A stretch of 64,000 nt of DNA from Hymenobacter rigui (GCF_003944715.1 NZ_RWIT01000014.1:53741-117740), one strand, 5' to 3'. Shown: positions 54,879 to 62,566, counted from the stretch's first letter. Program-made: numbers and translations. Notes: generated by a model not told the origin, from the letters alone.

Positions 54879-55050
54879 ACCTCACCCCTAGCCCCCTCTC
54901 CTTGGAAAGAGGGGGGACTAGCTTCTAGTTTTTTAGAATCCAGATTTTCTAGTGGAGGTGAGTGAGGTGGTTGAGTGTGGGAGAAAACTAAAACTAACTT
55001 TTAGAGCTAGTCCCCCCTCTCCCCAAGGAGAGGGGGCTAGGGGGTGAGGT
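54879..55050. repeat. Long inverted repeat, family A relative (copy A4), overlapping the paaI end
   Basis: The arms start ACCTCACCCCTAGCCCCCTC and end GGGGGTGAGGT, about 46 bp each, with a loop of about 80 bp. The right arm contains the last codons of paaI (H-L-T-P-stop at 55037-55048). The loop includes CTAAAACTAAC, which resembles but does not match the TetR operator. Confidence 0.9.
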
Positions 55051-55480
55051 GCTCTGTTCTGGTGCGGTAGGCGGTGCCTTTGAACAGGGCCAGCAGGGTG
55101 CCGTGCTGGTTGGTGAGGCGCAGCTGGTACACGCCCACTTTATGGCGGAGGCTTTCCTCACGGGCTTCCACCGTGATGAGGTCGTCGGGGCGGCCGGGCT
55201 CCAGGTAGTCGATGGTGACGCTCAGGGCCACGCTTTGGCGGCCGTGGCTGTTGCAGGCGAAGGCAAAAGCTGAATCGGCGGCGGCAAAGGCCACGCCCCC
55301 GTGCAGAATGCCGAAGCCGTTGAGCATCTCGGGCCGCACCCGAAACTGCAGGCGACAGTAGCCGGGGGCCATGTCCGTCACCTCCAGCCCCAGCCACTGG
55401 CTAAAGGCGTCGTGCGCCAGCATCCGGTTTTTCACGGCCTCGGCGCGGGCCACCAGCTCAGCGGGCGTCGGCTGGCTCAT
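55037..55480 (-). CDS. paaI: PaaI hot-dog thioesterase
   Basis: This 147-residue acyl-CoA thioesterase rescues CoA from dead-end hydroxyphenylacetyl-CoA species. It shows the hot-dog motif LNGFGILHGGVAFAAADSAF (about 53-72) with the family's Asn, His-Gly-Gly and Asp residues. Its start overlaps the 3' end of paaH by 23 bp, so the two are translationally linked. Its final four residues are encoded by repeat A4, so repeat insertion has probably rewritten the C-terminus. Confidence 0.93.
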   Translation of the reverse strand: MSQPTPAELVARAEAVKNRMLAHDAFSQWLGLEVTDMAPGYCRLQFRVRPEMLNGFGILHGGVAFAAADSAFAFACNSHGRQSVALSVTIDYLEPGRPDDLITVEAREESLRHKVGVYQLRLTNQHGTLLALFKGTAYRTRTEHLTP

Positions 55481-56636
55481 GCTGCAGGAAAGGTTGATGG
55501 GCTTTTACCAGTCGGCGCAGCAGCGGGCTGGCGCGGTACCGGTCTTCGTGGTATTCCTCGTACAGCGCGTCGAGGGTAGCCAGCACGGTGGCGGGGCCCA
55601 GCTCGTCGGCCCACTGCAGCAAGCCTTTGGGGTAGTTTACGCCCTTGGTCATGGCCAGCTCCAGGTCGGGGGCCGAGGCGACGCGCAGGTGCAGGGCGTC
55701 GGCGGCTTCGTTGATGAGCATGGCCAGCACGCGCTGCACAATGCGGCGGCCCAGGGCCGCGTCGCGGGTGGGCTCGGGCAGGGTGGCCCCGTCCCGGTAG
55801 TCGTAAAAGCCGCGGCCCGACTTGCGGCCGTAGTAGCCGGCCTCAAACAGGCGCTTCTGGGTGAAGCTAGGCTTGTAGCGCGGGTCGAAGAAGAACGAAG
55901 TAAACACCGATTCCGTGACCCGGTAGTTCACGTCATGCCCGATGAAATCCATCAATTGAAACGGCCCCATGCGGAAGCCGCCCAGCTCGGTGAGGGCCCA
56001 GTCGATGGTGGCGGCATCGGCCACGCCTTCTTCCAGCAGCCGGATGGCCTCGCCGTAGAAGGGCCGGGCAATGCGGTTCACAATGAAGCCCGGCGTGTCC
56101 TTGCACAGCACCGGCAACTTGCCCCAGCTCTGCACCAGCTGGCGGATTTCCTCGGCCAGCCCGGCGCGCGTCTGCACCGCCGGAATCACCTCCACCAGCT
56201 GCATCAGCGGGGCGGGGTTGAAGAAGTGGATGCCGATAAACCGCTCGTGCCGCTGGCAGGCCGCCGCAATGCTGGCAATGGACAACGACGATGTGTTGGA
56301 AGCCAGCACGCAGTCGGCCGGCACCACCAGCTCCACCTCCCGAAACAGCTGCTGCTTCACGCCCAGGTCTTCCACAATGGCTTCCAGCACCAGCCCGCAG
56401 TCGGCAAACTGGCCGAGCTCGGTGGTGGGCTGCACGCGGGCTACGGCGGCGTCGGCCGCTTCCGGGGTGAGCTTACCTTTCTCCGCCAGCTTCTGCAGGC
56501 CGCCGCGGATGCCGGCCAAGGCCCGGTCCAGGGCGGCCGTGTTCTGGTCGAGCAGGCGCACCGGGTGCCCAGCCTGGGCTACCACCTGTGCAATACCCGC
56601 CCCCATGGCCCCGCTGCCAATAATTCCGATAGTCAT
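55458..56636 (-). CDS. paaH: PaaH 3-hydroxyacyl-CoA dehydrogenase
   Basis: This 392-residue enzyme oxidises 3-hydroxyadipyl-CoA with NAD+. The Rossmann motif IGSGAMGAGIAQVVAQAG lies at residues 6-23. The catalytic His is in FIGIHFFNPAPLMQLVEVIP near 135-155, and KDTPGFIVNRIARPF follows near 180-195. A second C-terminal dehydrogenase domain (about 285-385) completes the usual PaaH form. It overlaps paaI and lies 98 bp after paaG, with repeat C1 in between. Confidence 0.93.
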   Translation of the reverse strand: MTIGIIGSGAMGAGIAQVVAQAGHPVRLLDQNTAALDRALAGIRGGLQKLAEKGKLTPEAADAAVARVQPTTELGQFADCGLVLEAIVEDLGVKQQLFREVELVVPADCVLASNTSSLSIASIAAACQRHERFIGIHFFNPAPLMQLVEVIPAVQTRAGLAEEIRQLVQSWGKLPVLCKDTPGFIVNRIARPFYGEAIRLLEEGVADAATIDWALTELGGFRMGPFQLMDFIGHDVNYRVTESVFTSFFFDPRYKPSFTQKRLFEAGYYGRKSGRGFYDYRDGATLPEPTRDAALGRRIVQRVLAMLINEAADALHLRVASAPDLELAMTKGVNYPKGLLQWADELGPATVLATLDALYEEYHEDRYRASPLLRRLVKAHQPFLQHEPADAR

Positions 56637-56642
56637 TCTGTG

Positions 56643-56730
56643 TAGTGCTTAGTGCGTGGTGCCTAGTGCTTAGTGCGTGGTGCCTTGGTGTCATTCAGAC
56701 CAAGCACTAGGCACCACGCACTAAGCACTA
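56643..56730. repeat. Inverted repeat, family C (copy C1) with tandem 21-bp unit
   Basis: TAGTGCTTAGTGCGTGGTGCC occurs as two tandem 21-bp copies (56643-56663 and 56664-56684), and the complement of one appears at 56701-56730, giving a hairpin. It lies between paaG and paaH. The tandem copy suggests slippage. A related element is at 61821. Confidence 0.85.
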
Positions 56731-56734
56731 AAAA

Positions 56735-57514
56735 TTACTGACCCGTGAACGTGGGTTGGCGTTTTTCCAGGAAGGCGGCTACGCCTTCTTTGTAGTCGGC
56801 GGTGCTGCCGGCGCGGAGCTGGTAGTCGCCCTCGGCGCGCAGTTGGCGGGTGAGGTCGTTGCCGAAGCTTTGGTTGAGCAGCTGCTTGGTGTAGGCCAGG
56901 CCTTTGGTGGGCATGGCGGCCAGCTTGCGGGCCAGGGCGTTGGCCTCCTGCTCAAAGGTGTCGTCGGGGAAGGTTTTGTAGATCATGCCCATCTGCACGG
57001 CTTCCTGGGCCGATACCTTGTCGCCGGTCATCATCAGAGCTGAGGCACGCTGCATGCCAATGAGGCGGGGCAGGAAGTAGGTGCCGGCGCTGTCCGGAAT
57101 CAGCCCGATTTTGCTGAACGCCTGAATAAATGAGGCCGACTCCTTCGCCACTACCACATCACAGGCCAGAGCCAAGTTGGCCCCCGCGCCGGCGGCCACG
57201 CCGTTCACGGCCGCCACCACCGGCTTGTCCAGCGCCCGAATCAGCTCCACAATGGGGTTGTAGTGCTTCTCCACGATGTCGGCCACCTCGGGGGCGTTGG
57301 GGCCGGTAATTTCGGCCAGGTCCTGGCCGGCGCAGAAGGCTTTGCCGGTGCCGGTGAGCAGCACGGCGCGCACGGCAGGGTTCTGCTGGCACTCGCGCAA
57401 ATGGTGCTGCAAAGCCAGGGCCACGTCCTTGTTGACGCTGTTGAATACTTGCGGCCGGTTGAAACGGATGGTGGCTACGCCGCCATCGAGGGAGAACTGG
57501 AGAGAGTCGGTCAT
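56735..57514 (-). CDS. paaG: PaaG ring 1,2-epoxyphenylacetyl-CoA isomerase
   Basis: This 259-residue crotonase-fold protein turns the epoxide of phenylacetyl-CoA into oxepin-CoA. It shows GKAFCAGQDLAEITG (about 58-72), GVAAGAGANLALACDV (about 103-118) and the PaaG-type motif IGLIPDSAGTYFLPRLIG, whose Asp (about residue 137) is the catalytic acid in the family and replaces hydratase glutamates. Length is standard. It lies between paaD and paaH with inverted repeats on both sides. Confidence 0.92.
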   Translation of the reverse strand: MTDSLQFSLDGGVATIRFNRPQVFNSVNKDVALALQHHLRECQQNPAVRAVLLTGTGKAFCAGQDLAEITGPNAPEVADIVEKHYNPIVELIRALDKPVVAAVNGVAAGAGANLALACDVVVAKESASFIQAFSKIGLIPDSAGTYFLPRLIGMQRASALMMTGDKVSAQEAVQMGMIYKTFPDDTFEQEANALARKLAAMPTKGLAYTKQLLNQSFGNDLTRQLRAEGDYQLRAGSTADYKEGVAAFLEKRQPTFTGQ

Positions 57515-57542
57515 ATAGGGGAAAGGGTGGGAAAAGGCGTAA

Positions 57543-57684
57543 GCTAGGTCTAGTTCCCCTCCTTAGATGAGGAGGGGTTAGGGGTGGTTGAAAGACTAGA
57601 AATAGAAACTAGAGCTAGTTCATGTTCAACGAGTATCAACCACCTCTAGCCCCTCCTCATCTGAGGAGGGGAACTAGCTCTAGC
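57543..57684. repeat. Long inverted repeat, family A (copy A5)
   Basis: Arms around CTAGTTCCCCTCCTTAGATG and its complement. The inner palindrome is CTCCTTAGATGAGGAG instead of CTCCTTGGAAAGGAG, with matching change in the other arm (CTCCTCATCTGAGGAG). Such paired changes suggest that the hairpin itself is maintained. It fills the gap between paaD and paaG and ends 4 bp from the paaD stop codon. Confidence 0.9.
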
Positions 57685-57687
57685 CTG

Positions 57688-58203
57688 TCAGGCGTGGCAC
57701 TTGAAGTAGTCAAACGGCTCCAGGCAGTCGTCGCACTGGTAGTGGGCCTTGCAGGCGGTGGAGCCGAACTGACTGACCAAGTGGGTGTGGGTAGATTTGC
57801 AGAGCGGGCAGCGCACGGCCGTATCAGCCCCGAACAAGTTGAGCATGTGTCCCGAGGCCGTGCCGTCCACGGGCGGGGCAATGCCGTAGTCCTCCAGCTT
57901 CTGGCGGCCGGCCGCACTCATCCAGTCGGTGGTCCAGGCGGGGCTGAGTTGGTTGTGGATGTGCAAGTTGGTCATACCTTCGGCCAGTAGCCGCAGCCGG
58001 ATTTCGGTGGCAATAGTGTTCATGGCCGGGCAGCCCGAGTAGGTGGGCGTGATGGTCACGTGCACCTCGTCGCCGCGTAGCTCTACCCCGCGCACGATGC
58101 CCAGGTCGAGGATGCTGAGCACCGGTATCTCGGGGTCAGAAACCTCTTCCAGTAGCTGCCAGATGTGGTCTTCGGTAGGCAAAGTGTTTGTGGGTACGGT
58201 CAT
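57688..58203 (-). CDS. paaD: PaaD, phenylacetyl-CoA epoxidase maturation subunit
   Basis: This 171-residue protein has an MIP18/DUF59 domain (about 12-90; VSDPEIPVLSILDLGIVRGV, TPTYSGCPAM) and a C-terminal zinc-ribbon-like part with CPLC near 132 and CDDC near 157. PaaD is thought to help build the iron centre of the epoxidase complex. The ATG lies inside the right-hand arm of repeat B5 (CAT of GTCATGCTGAGC), so the repeat provides the start codon. An alternative later Met does not exist before the conserved domain, which supports this start. Confidence 0.93.
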   Translation of the reverse strand: MTVPTNTLPTEDHIWQLLEEVSDPEIPVLSILDLGIVRGVELRGDEVHVTITPTYSGCPAMNTIATEIRLRLLAEGMTNLHIHNQLSPAWTTDWMSAAGRQKLEDYGIAPPVDGTASGHMLNLFGADTAVRCPLCKSTHTHLVSQFGSTACKAHYQCDDCLEPFDYFKCHA

Positions 58204-58289
58204 GCTGAGCTTGTCGAAGCATCTCTACCGCGCTGTTGCAGGGTGAACTCAACGAAGCGGTAGAGATGCTTCGGCAAGCTCAGCATGAC
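58199..58289. repeat. Inverted repeat, family B (copy B5), containing the paaD start codon
   Basis: The arms begin GGTCATGCTGAGCTTGTCGA and end GCAAGCTCAGCATGAC, with inner pairing GAAGCATCTCTACCGC / GCGGTAGAGATGCTTC as in copy B4. It fills the gap between paaC and paaD. The first codon of paaD (58203-58201) is part of the arm. Confidence 0.9.
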
Positions 58290-58318
58290 GTTCTTTCTAC
58301 AACGCATGCCTAAAGCCT

Positions 58319-59119
58319 TTACCACTTCATGCCCGGGTAGGCGCGCTGCATGTATTGCAGCTCGGTGAGCAGGTAGCCCAGGTGCTCGGAGTGGCGGCCG
58401 GTTTTACCGCCTTTCTGCATGAACACGCCCTGCGGCACCGTCAGGGTGGCCTCCTCGAACACCCGCGCCACCTGGGTGTCGGCCTGTTGCTGGATGGCGG
58501 CGTAATCGGGCAGGAAACCGGCGGCCTGCAGGGCCTGCTCGGTGGGGGTGGGGGTAGTCAGCTCGCCGCTGTAGCGCCATAGCGAGGCAATGGCAGCTTC
58601 CACACGGCGGCGGCTTTCGTCGGTACCATCCCCGAGTCGGATAATCCACTCGGCGCTCCACTTGATATGGTAAGCTGCCTCCTTCACCGATTTCTCGGCA
58701 ATGCCGGCCAGGTGCCGGTCAGGACTGGCCTGCAGTTGCAGCAGCAGATGGTAGTGAAAGCAGTCGTACAGAAACTGCCGGACAATGGTTTGCGCGAAGT
58801 CGCCGTTGGGCTGCTCTACCAGTAGTGGGTTACGGTACTCCACCGCACTCCGCAGGTAAGCCAGGTCGTCCTCGGTACGGCCCCGGCCTTCCAGCTCAGC
58901 GGCATACTGGTAATAACTACGGGCTTCCCCCAGCAGGTCAAGCGAGATATTGGCCATAGCCAGGTCCTGCTCCAGAATTGGCCCGTGGCCGCACCACTCC
59001 GAGAGGCGGTGAGCCAGGATGAGGCTGGTATCGGCCAGCTGCAAAACGTACTCGAACAGGTGCTGGCGCACTTCGGGCGCTACGTCGGGCAGGGCAATGC
59101 TTTGGGTGGATGCGTACAT
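58319..59119 (-). CDS. paaC: PaaC, phenylacetyl-CoA epoxidase structural subunit
   Basis: This 266-residue ferritin-like helical protein is the non-catalytic partner of PaaA in the ring-1,2-epoxidase. It shows DTSLILAHRLSEWCGHGPIL near 32-51, DLALANISLDLLGEARSYYQYA-like segment near 55-76, and a C-terminal KTGRHSEHLGYLLTELQYMQRAYPGMKW-like ending that is typical of PaaC. It starts 12 bp after the paaB stop codon, so the two form a tight pair. Confidence 0.95.
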   Translation of the reverse strand: MYASTQSIALPDVAPEVRQHLFEYVLQLADTSLILAHRLSEWCGHGPILEQDLAMANISLDLLGEARSYYQYAAELEGRGRTEDDLAYLRSAVEYRNPLLVEQPNGDFAQTIVRQFLYDCFHYHLLLQLQASPDRHLAGIAEKSVKEAAYHIKWSAEWIIRLGDGTDESRRRVEAAIASLWRYSGELTTPTPTEQALQAAGFLPDYAAIQQQADTQVARVFEEATLTVPQGVFMQKGGKTGRHSEHLGYLLTELQYMQRAYPGMKW

Positions 59120-59131
59120 GGCGAAGCCGGG

Positions 59132-59419
59132 TTACATGTGCTTGATAGAGTCCGGCACCGTGTAGAACGTAGGGTGGCGGTACACTTTGTCGTTGGCCGG
59201 CTCGTAAAAGGCGGCGGCATCATCGGGGTTGGAGGCGTGCACGTGCTTGCTTTCCACCACCCAGATGCTCACGCCTTCGAGGCGACGGGTGTACACGTCG
59301 CGGGCGTTCTGTACGGCCATTTCGGCATCGGCAGCGTGCAGAGAACCTACGTGCTTATGGTCGAGGCCCTGTTTGCTGCGGATGAATACTTCCCACAGCG
59401 GCCATTCTTTCTGAGACAT
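59132..59419 (-). CDS. paaB: PaaB, small phenylacetyl-CoA epoxidase subunit
   Basis: This 95-residue protein shows the family start EWPLWEVFIRSKQGLDHKHV and VVESKHVHASNPDDAAAFYEP near 57-77. PaaB joins PaaA-PaaC dimers and is thought to help electron transfer from PaaE. The Met before SQKEWPLW was chosen; the frame is open upstream but that part lies in repeat B6. PaaC follows after 12 bp. Confidence 0.95.
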   Translation of the reverse strand: MSQKEWPLWEVFIRSKQGLDHKHVGSLHAADAEMAVQNARDVYTRRLEGVSIWVVESKHVHASNPDDAAAFYEPANDKVYRHPTFYTVPDSIKHM

Positions 59420-59440
59420 ACAATCTAAGTTCTTGAAGAG

Positions 59441-59556
59441 CGTCATTCCGAGCGAAGGCGCAGCCGTAGCCGAGGAATCTCGCCAGAGGGTAATCAAATT
59501 AGTTTGGCAACGTCAGCACGCGAGATTCCTCGACTCCGGCTACGCTCGGAATGACG
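59441..59556. repeat. Inverted repeat, family B variant (copy B6)
   Basis: The arms begin CGTCATTCCGAGCGAAGGCG and end GCTCGGAATGACG, with inner pairing CGAGGAATCTCG / CGAGATTCCTCG. This is a variant of family B (CATTCCGAGC instead of CATCCTGAGC, GAGGAATCTC instead of GAAGCATCTC). It lies between paaA and paaB. Confidence 0.9.
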
Positions 59557-59575
59557 TTCTTTTTGTTGCTGATGC

Positions 59576-60523
59576 CTAAGCGGCCTCGGCGCGCTGCTTG
59601 CGCTTTGCGGCGTGGGCCAGGGCGGCTTCGCGTACCCAGGCACCTTGTTCCCAGGCATCGGTGCGGGCCTGCAGCCGCTCGCGGGAGCAGGGGCCGTTGC
59701 CCTTCACCACGTCCCAGAACTCGGCCCAGTCCACATCGCCGAAGTCGTAGCCCTGTTTGGCTTCGTTCCACTGCAGCTTATCGTCGGGCACGGTCAGGCC
59801 AAGGAACTCGGCCTGGGGCACCATCATATCCACGAATTTCTGGCGCAGCTCGTCGTTGGTGAAGCGCTTGATGCGCCACTTCATGCTCTGCTCGGTGTTG
59901 GGCGAGTCGGCGTCTTTGGGGCCGAACATCATCAGCGTGGGCCACCACCAGCGGTTGAGAGCTTCCTGGGCCATGGCTTTCTGCTCGGGCGCGCCTTCGC
60001 ACAGCGTCTGCATAATCTCGAAGCCCTGGCGCTGGTGGAAGCTTTCCTCCTTGCACACGCGCACCATAGCGCGGGCGTAAGGGCCGTAGCTGGTGCGGCA
60101 CAGCGGCACCTGGTTCAGAATGGCCGCCCCATCTACCAGCCAGCCAATGGTGCCCATGTCGGCCCAGCTCAGGGTGGGGTAGTTGAAGATGCTGCTGTAC
60201 TTGGCTTTGCCCGAGTGCAGGTCGGCCAGCATTTGGTCGCGCGAGGCTCCCAGGGTTTCGGCGGCTGAGTAGAGGTAAAGGCCGTGGCCGGCTTCGTCCT
60301 GCACCTTGGCCAGCAGAATGGATTTGCGCTTGAGCGAAGGGGCGCGGGTAATCCAGTTGCCCTCGGGCAGCATCCCCACCAGCTCGGAGTGCGCGTGCTG
60401 CGAAATCTGCCGGATCAGGGTTTTGCGGTAGGCTTCCGGCATCCAGTCCTTGGGCTCAATGCGGATGTCCTCGTCGATGCGGGCCTGAAACTGTTCTTCC
60501 TGGGTGAGTTCTAGCGTTTCCAT
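59576..60523 (-). CDS. paaA: PaaA, catalytic subunit of phenylacetyl-CoA 1,2-epoxidase
   Basis: This 315-residue diiron protein inserts one oxygen atom into the aromatic ring of phenylacetyl-CoA. Iron ligands fall in ExxH-type motifs VQDEAGHGLYLYSAAETLG (about 74-92) and CKEESFHQRQGFEIMQ (about 157-172). DIRIEPKDWMPEAYRKTLIR near 19-38 is typical of PaaA. It is the first catalytic gene after the palindromic operator at 60541-60560, which begins 18 bp upstream of its start codon. Epoxidase subunits A, B, C and the accessory D and E are all present in this cluster. Confidence 0.96.
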   Translation of the reverse strand: METLELTQEEQFQARIDEDIRIEPKDWMPEAYRKTLIRQISQHAHSELVGMLPEGNWITRAPSLKRKSILLAKVQDEAGHGLYLYSAAETLGASRDQMLADLHSGKAKYSSIFNYPTLSWADMGTIGWLVDGAAILNQVPLCRTSYGPYARAMVRVCKEESFHQRQGFEIMQTLCEGAPEQKAMAQEALNRWWWPTLMMFGPKDADSPNTEQSMKWRIKRFTNDELRQKFVDMMVPQAEFLGLTVPDDKLQWNEAKQGYDFGDVDWAEFWDVVKGNGPCSRERLQARTDAWEQGAWVREAALAHAAKRKQRAEAA

Positions 60524-60540
60524 GCTTCTTCAACAAAGAG

Positions 60541-60560
60541 TAACTAACAATCGTTAGTTA
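60541..60560. promoter_or_regulatory. Palindromic operator upstream of paaA (probable TetR site)
   Basis: TAACTAACAATCGTTAGTTA has perfect 8-bp arms (TAACTAAC / GTTAGTTA) around a 4-bp centre. It begins 18 bp upstream of the paaA start, a position where a bound repressor would block transcription. A related sequence upstream of the TetR gene (62567-62586) supports it as that regulator's site. Confidence 0.8.
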
Positions 60561-60582
60561 AATGTAGAGAAAAATATTTTGC

Positions 60583-60718
60583 CTGTCATCCTGAGCATGT
60601 CGCGCATCAAGCGAGGACGAAGGATCTTATCCCATCGAAAAGGATATATGAACGAATACGTTCAAGCGAGATAAGGTCCTTCGTCCTCGCTTGATGCGCG
60701 ACATGCTCAGGATGACAG
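60583..60718. repeat. Inverted repeat, family B (copy B7, long arms)
   Basis: The arms begin CTGTCATCCTGAGCATGTCG and end with its complement, about 50 bp each. Both arms carry an extra TCGCGCATCAAGCGAGGACG-type insert compared with copies B1-B3. The same insert on both sides, in complement, implies that arms stay matched. It lies between paaE and paaA. Confidence 0.9.
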
Positions 60719-60725
60719 CTATGAA

Positions 60726-61805
60726 CTACTGGTCAAAATCCACCGAGACCTTCTCGGAAGTGGGGCGGGCCTGGCAGCTGAGCACGTAGCCCTTAGCTAC
60801 TTCCGTTTCGGAGAGGGAATAGTTTACGTCCATTTCCACGGTGCCTTCCGTTACGCGGCAGCGGCAGGTGCTGCACATGCCGTTTTTGCAGGAATAGGGG
60901 GCATCTACGCCGCGCTCCAGCAGGGCATCCAGAATGGTGTCGCCGTAGTACGACATGGGCAGCGGATACTTGGTGCCTTCCAGCTGTACGGTTACTACGC
61001 TCTGCTTGTCGTCCTCACTGGTGGAGCGCTGGGCCTGGCGCTCGGCTTTGCGCTTGGCACCTTCGGCGGAGGTGAACATTTCGAAATGCACCTTCTCGGG
61101 GGCCACGCCGGCTTCCGTCAGGGCTTCCTTCACGCCCAGAATCATTTCCTCGGGTCCGCAGATGAAAGCCTCATCAATTTCCTGGGGCGGAATAATCTTC
61201 TGCAGAAACTGCTGAGCCTTCTGCTTGTCGATGCGGCCAAAAAACAAATCGGCTTCCCCGTGTTCCCGACTCAGGATGTGGTACACGCTCAGGCGGTCCA
61301 CAAAGCGGTTTTTCAGGGCCTCAATCTGCTCTTTAAATATGATGGAGTTGCGGCCCCGGTTGCCGTACACCAGGTACACCTGGCTGCCGGGTTCGGTGAG
61401 CAGAATGGTTTTGACGATGGACATCACCGGGGTAATGCCCGAGCCGGCTGCAAACGCCACGTACAGCTTCTGATTATCGGCGTGCAGCGGGGTAGTGAAG
61501 TGGCCCATGGGCGGCATCACCTCCATCTCCTCGCCCACGCGCAGCTGCTGCACGGCGTGGGTGGAAAACCGGCCCTCGGGCACCTGCTTGATGGCCACGC
61601 GCCACTCATTATCCAGCGGGCTGCTGCAGATGGAGTAGGAGCGGCGCACTTCCTCGCCGTTCAGGTGGCGGCGGAAGGTGAGGTACTGCCCCTGCGTGAA
61701 GCGGAACGTTTCCCGCAGCTCGGCGGGCACATCCAGGGCCACGCTCACGCAGTCCGGCGTTTCACGGGTAATGCTCTTGACTTTGACGGTGTGAAAACGA
61801 CTCAT
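60726..61805 (-). CDS. paaE: PaaE, ferredoxin-NADPH reductase of the epoxidase
   Basis: This 359-residue protein passes electrons from NADPH through FAD and a 2Fe-2S centre to PaaA. It shows an FAD-binding domain (about 5-105; RRSYSICSSPLDNEW), an NAD(P)-binding domain (about 110-235; FAAGSGITPVMSIVKTIL) and a plant-type ferredoxin domain (about 265-359) with CKNGMCSTCRC and a final Cys in YVLSCQARP. Order and length are as in the family. It lies between the TetR gene and paaA and is separated from paaA by repeat B7 and the operator, so paaA may have its own promoter. Confidence 0.95.
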   Translation of the reverse strand: MSRFHTVKVKSITRETPDCVSVALDVPAELRETFRFTQGQYLTFRRHLNGEEVRRSYSICSSPLDNEWRVAIKQVPEGRFSTHAVQQLRVGEEMEVMPPMGHFTTPLHADNQKLYVAFAAGSGITPVMSIVKTILLTEPGSQVYLVYGNRGRNSIIFKEQIEALKNRFVDRLSVYHILSREHGEADLFFGRIDKQKAQQFLQKIIPPQEIDEAFICGPEEMILGVKEALTEAGVAPEKVHFEMFTSAEGAKRKAERQAQRSTSEDDKQSVVTVQLEGTKYPLPMSYYGDTILDALLERGVDAPYSCKNGMCSTCRCRVTEGTVEMDVNYSLSETEVAKGYVLSCQARPTSEKVSVDFDQ

Positions 61806-61820
61806 GTGTTTTGAAGTGCT

Positions 61821-61895
61821 TGGTGCTTAGTTGTTAGTGCTTAGCTTGTGCTGGCAGTGAACGGCCTACGCACTAAGCACTATCAACTAAGCACT
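61821..61895. repeat. Inverted repeat, family C (copy C2), touching the TetR stop codon
   Basis: The left part (GGTGCTTAGTTGTTAGTGCT) pairs with GCACTAAGCACTATCAACTAAGCAC-type sequence near 61870-61895. The right arm runs into the stop codon of the TetR gene (61894-61896). It fills the gap between the TetR gene and paaE. Confidence 0.75.
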
Positions 61896-62475
61896 ACTTG
61901 GCCAAGCCAGTGAGGAGCATGGTGATGATGTGGTCTTCGAGTTCTTCGGCCGACAACTCCCGGCCCGGGCGGTACCACAGCTCCACCCAGCGCACCGCCG
62001 AGAGGATGGTAAACAGGGCCACCGATACATTCACGGGCTGGAACTCGCCGGCCGCAATACCTTGCTCGATGAGGGCGGCAAAGCCTTTCTCGTAGTTTTT
62101 GCGGGCGTCCTTGAAAGCGGTGAGCTGGGGCTCGGGCAGGTATTTCCAGTCGTGGTTGGCTACGGAAACGGCCGCGCCGTCCTCAATCATCAGCCGGATG
62201 TGCAGCCGGATCAGGGCTTTTACCTTGTCGGCGTAGGAGGCTTCCGTCTGCTCAATTTCGGCCAGTTGGGAAATGTAGGTGTGGGCAATGCGGGTACAGA
62301 TCAGGTCCAGGATTTCGTCCTTGCTCTTGATGTGGTTGTACATGCTGGCGGCCTCCATACCTACTTCCCGGGCCAGGTCGCGCATGGAAGTGCCGCCGAA
62401 GCCTTTCTGTTTGAACAGCTTGGCGGCTTCATCCAGGATAAGCTGGCGGCGGTTGGTTTTGCGCGTGGTCAACAT
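61894..62475 (-). CDS. TetR/AcrR-family regulator of the phenylacetate cluster
   Basis: This 193-residue repressor has an N-terminal TetR DNA-binding domain (about 10-56; ILDEAAKLFKQKGFGGTSMR, VGMEAASMYNHIKSKDEILD) and a helical ligand-binding part. It is first in the minus-strand run, directly before paaE. TetR-type PaaR regulators in other bacteria respond to phenylacetyl-CoA; the same is inferred here. A palindrome-like sequence about 92 bp upstream (62567-62586) matches the operator at paaA and suggests autoregulation. Confidence 0.92.
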   Translation of the reverse strand: MLTTRKTNRRQLILDEAAKLFKQKGFGGTSMRDLAREVGMEAASMYNHIKSKDEILDLICTRIAHTYISQLAEIEQTEASYADKVKALIRLHIRLMIEDGAAVSVANHDWKYLPEPQLTAFKDARKNYEKGFAALIEQGIAAGEFQPVNVSVALFTILSAVRWVELWYRPGRELSAEELEDHIITMLLTGLAK

Positions 62476-62566
62476 ACGGGTTCAGCAACGGGTAAAGCCA
62501 AAAGGCGCGGGCTGCCGCAGAAAGCCTGCAGCTACGGGGCGGCTAAAGTACGCATTTCGCTTCGAC

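Noticed and set aside
54961..55020. CTAACTTTTAG as a third TetR operator near paaZ
   Set aside because: The spacing differs from the other two sites and the sequence lies within the loop of repeat A4.
56643..56730. Tandem 21-bp repeats considered as a CRISPR array
   Set aside because: There are only two direct copies with no spacers plus one inverted copy; it is a hairpin repeat with a duplication.
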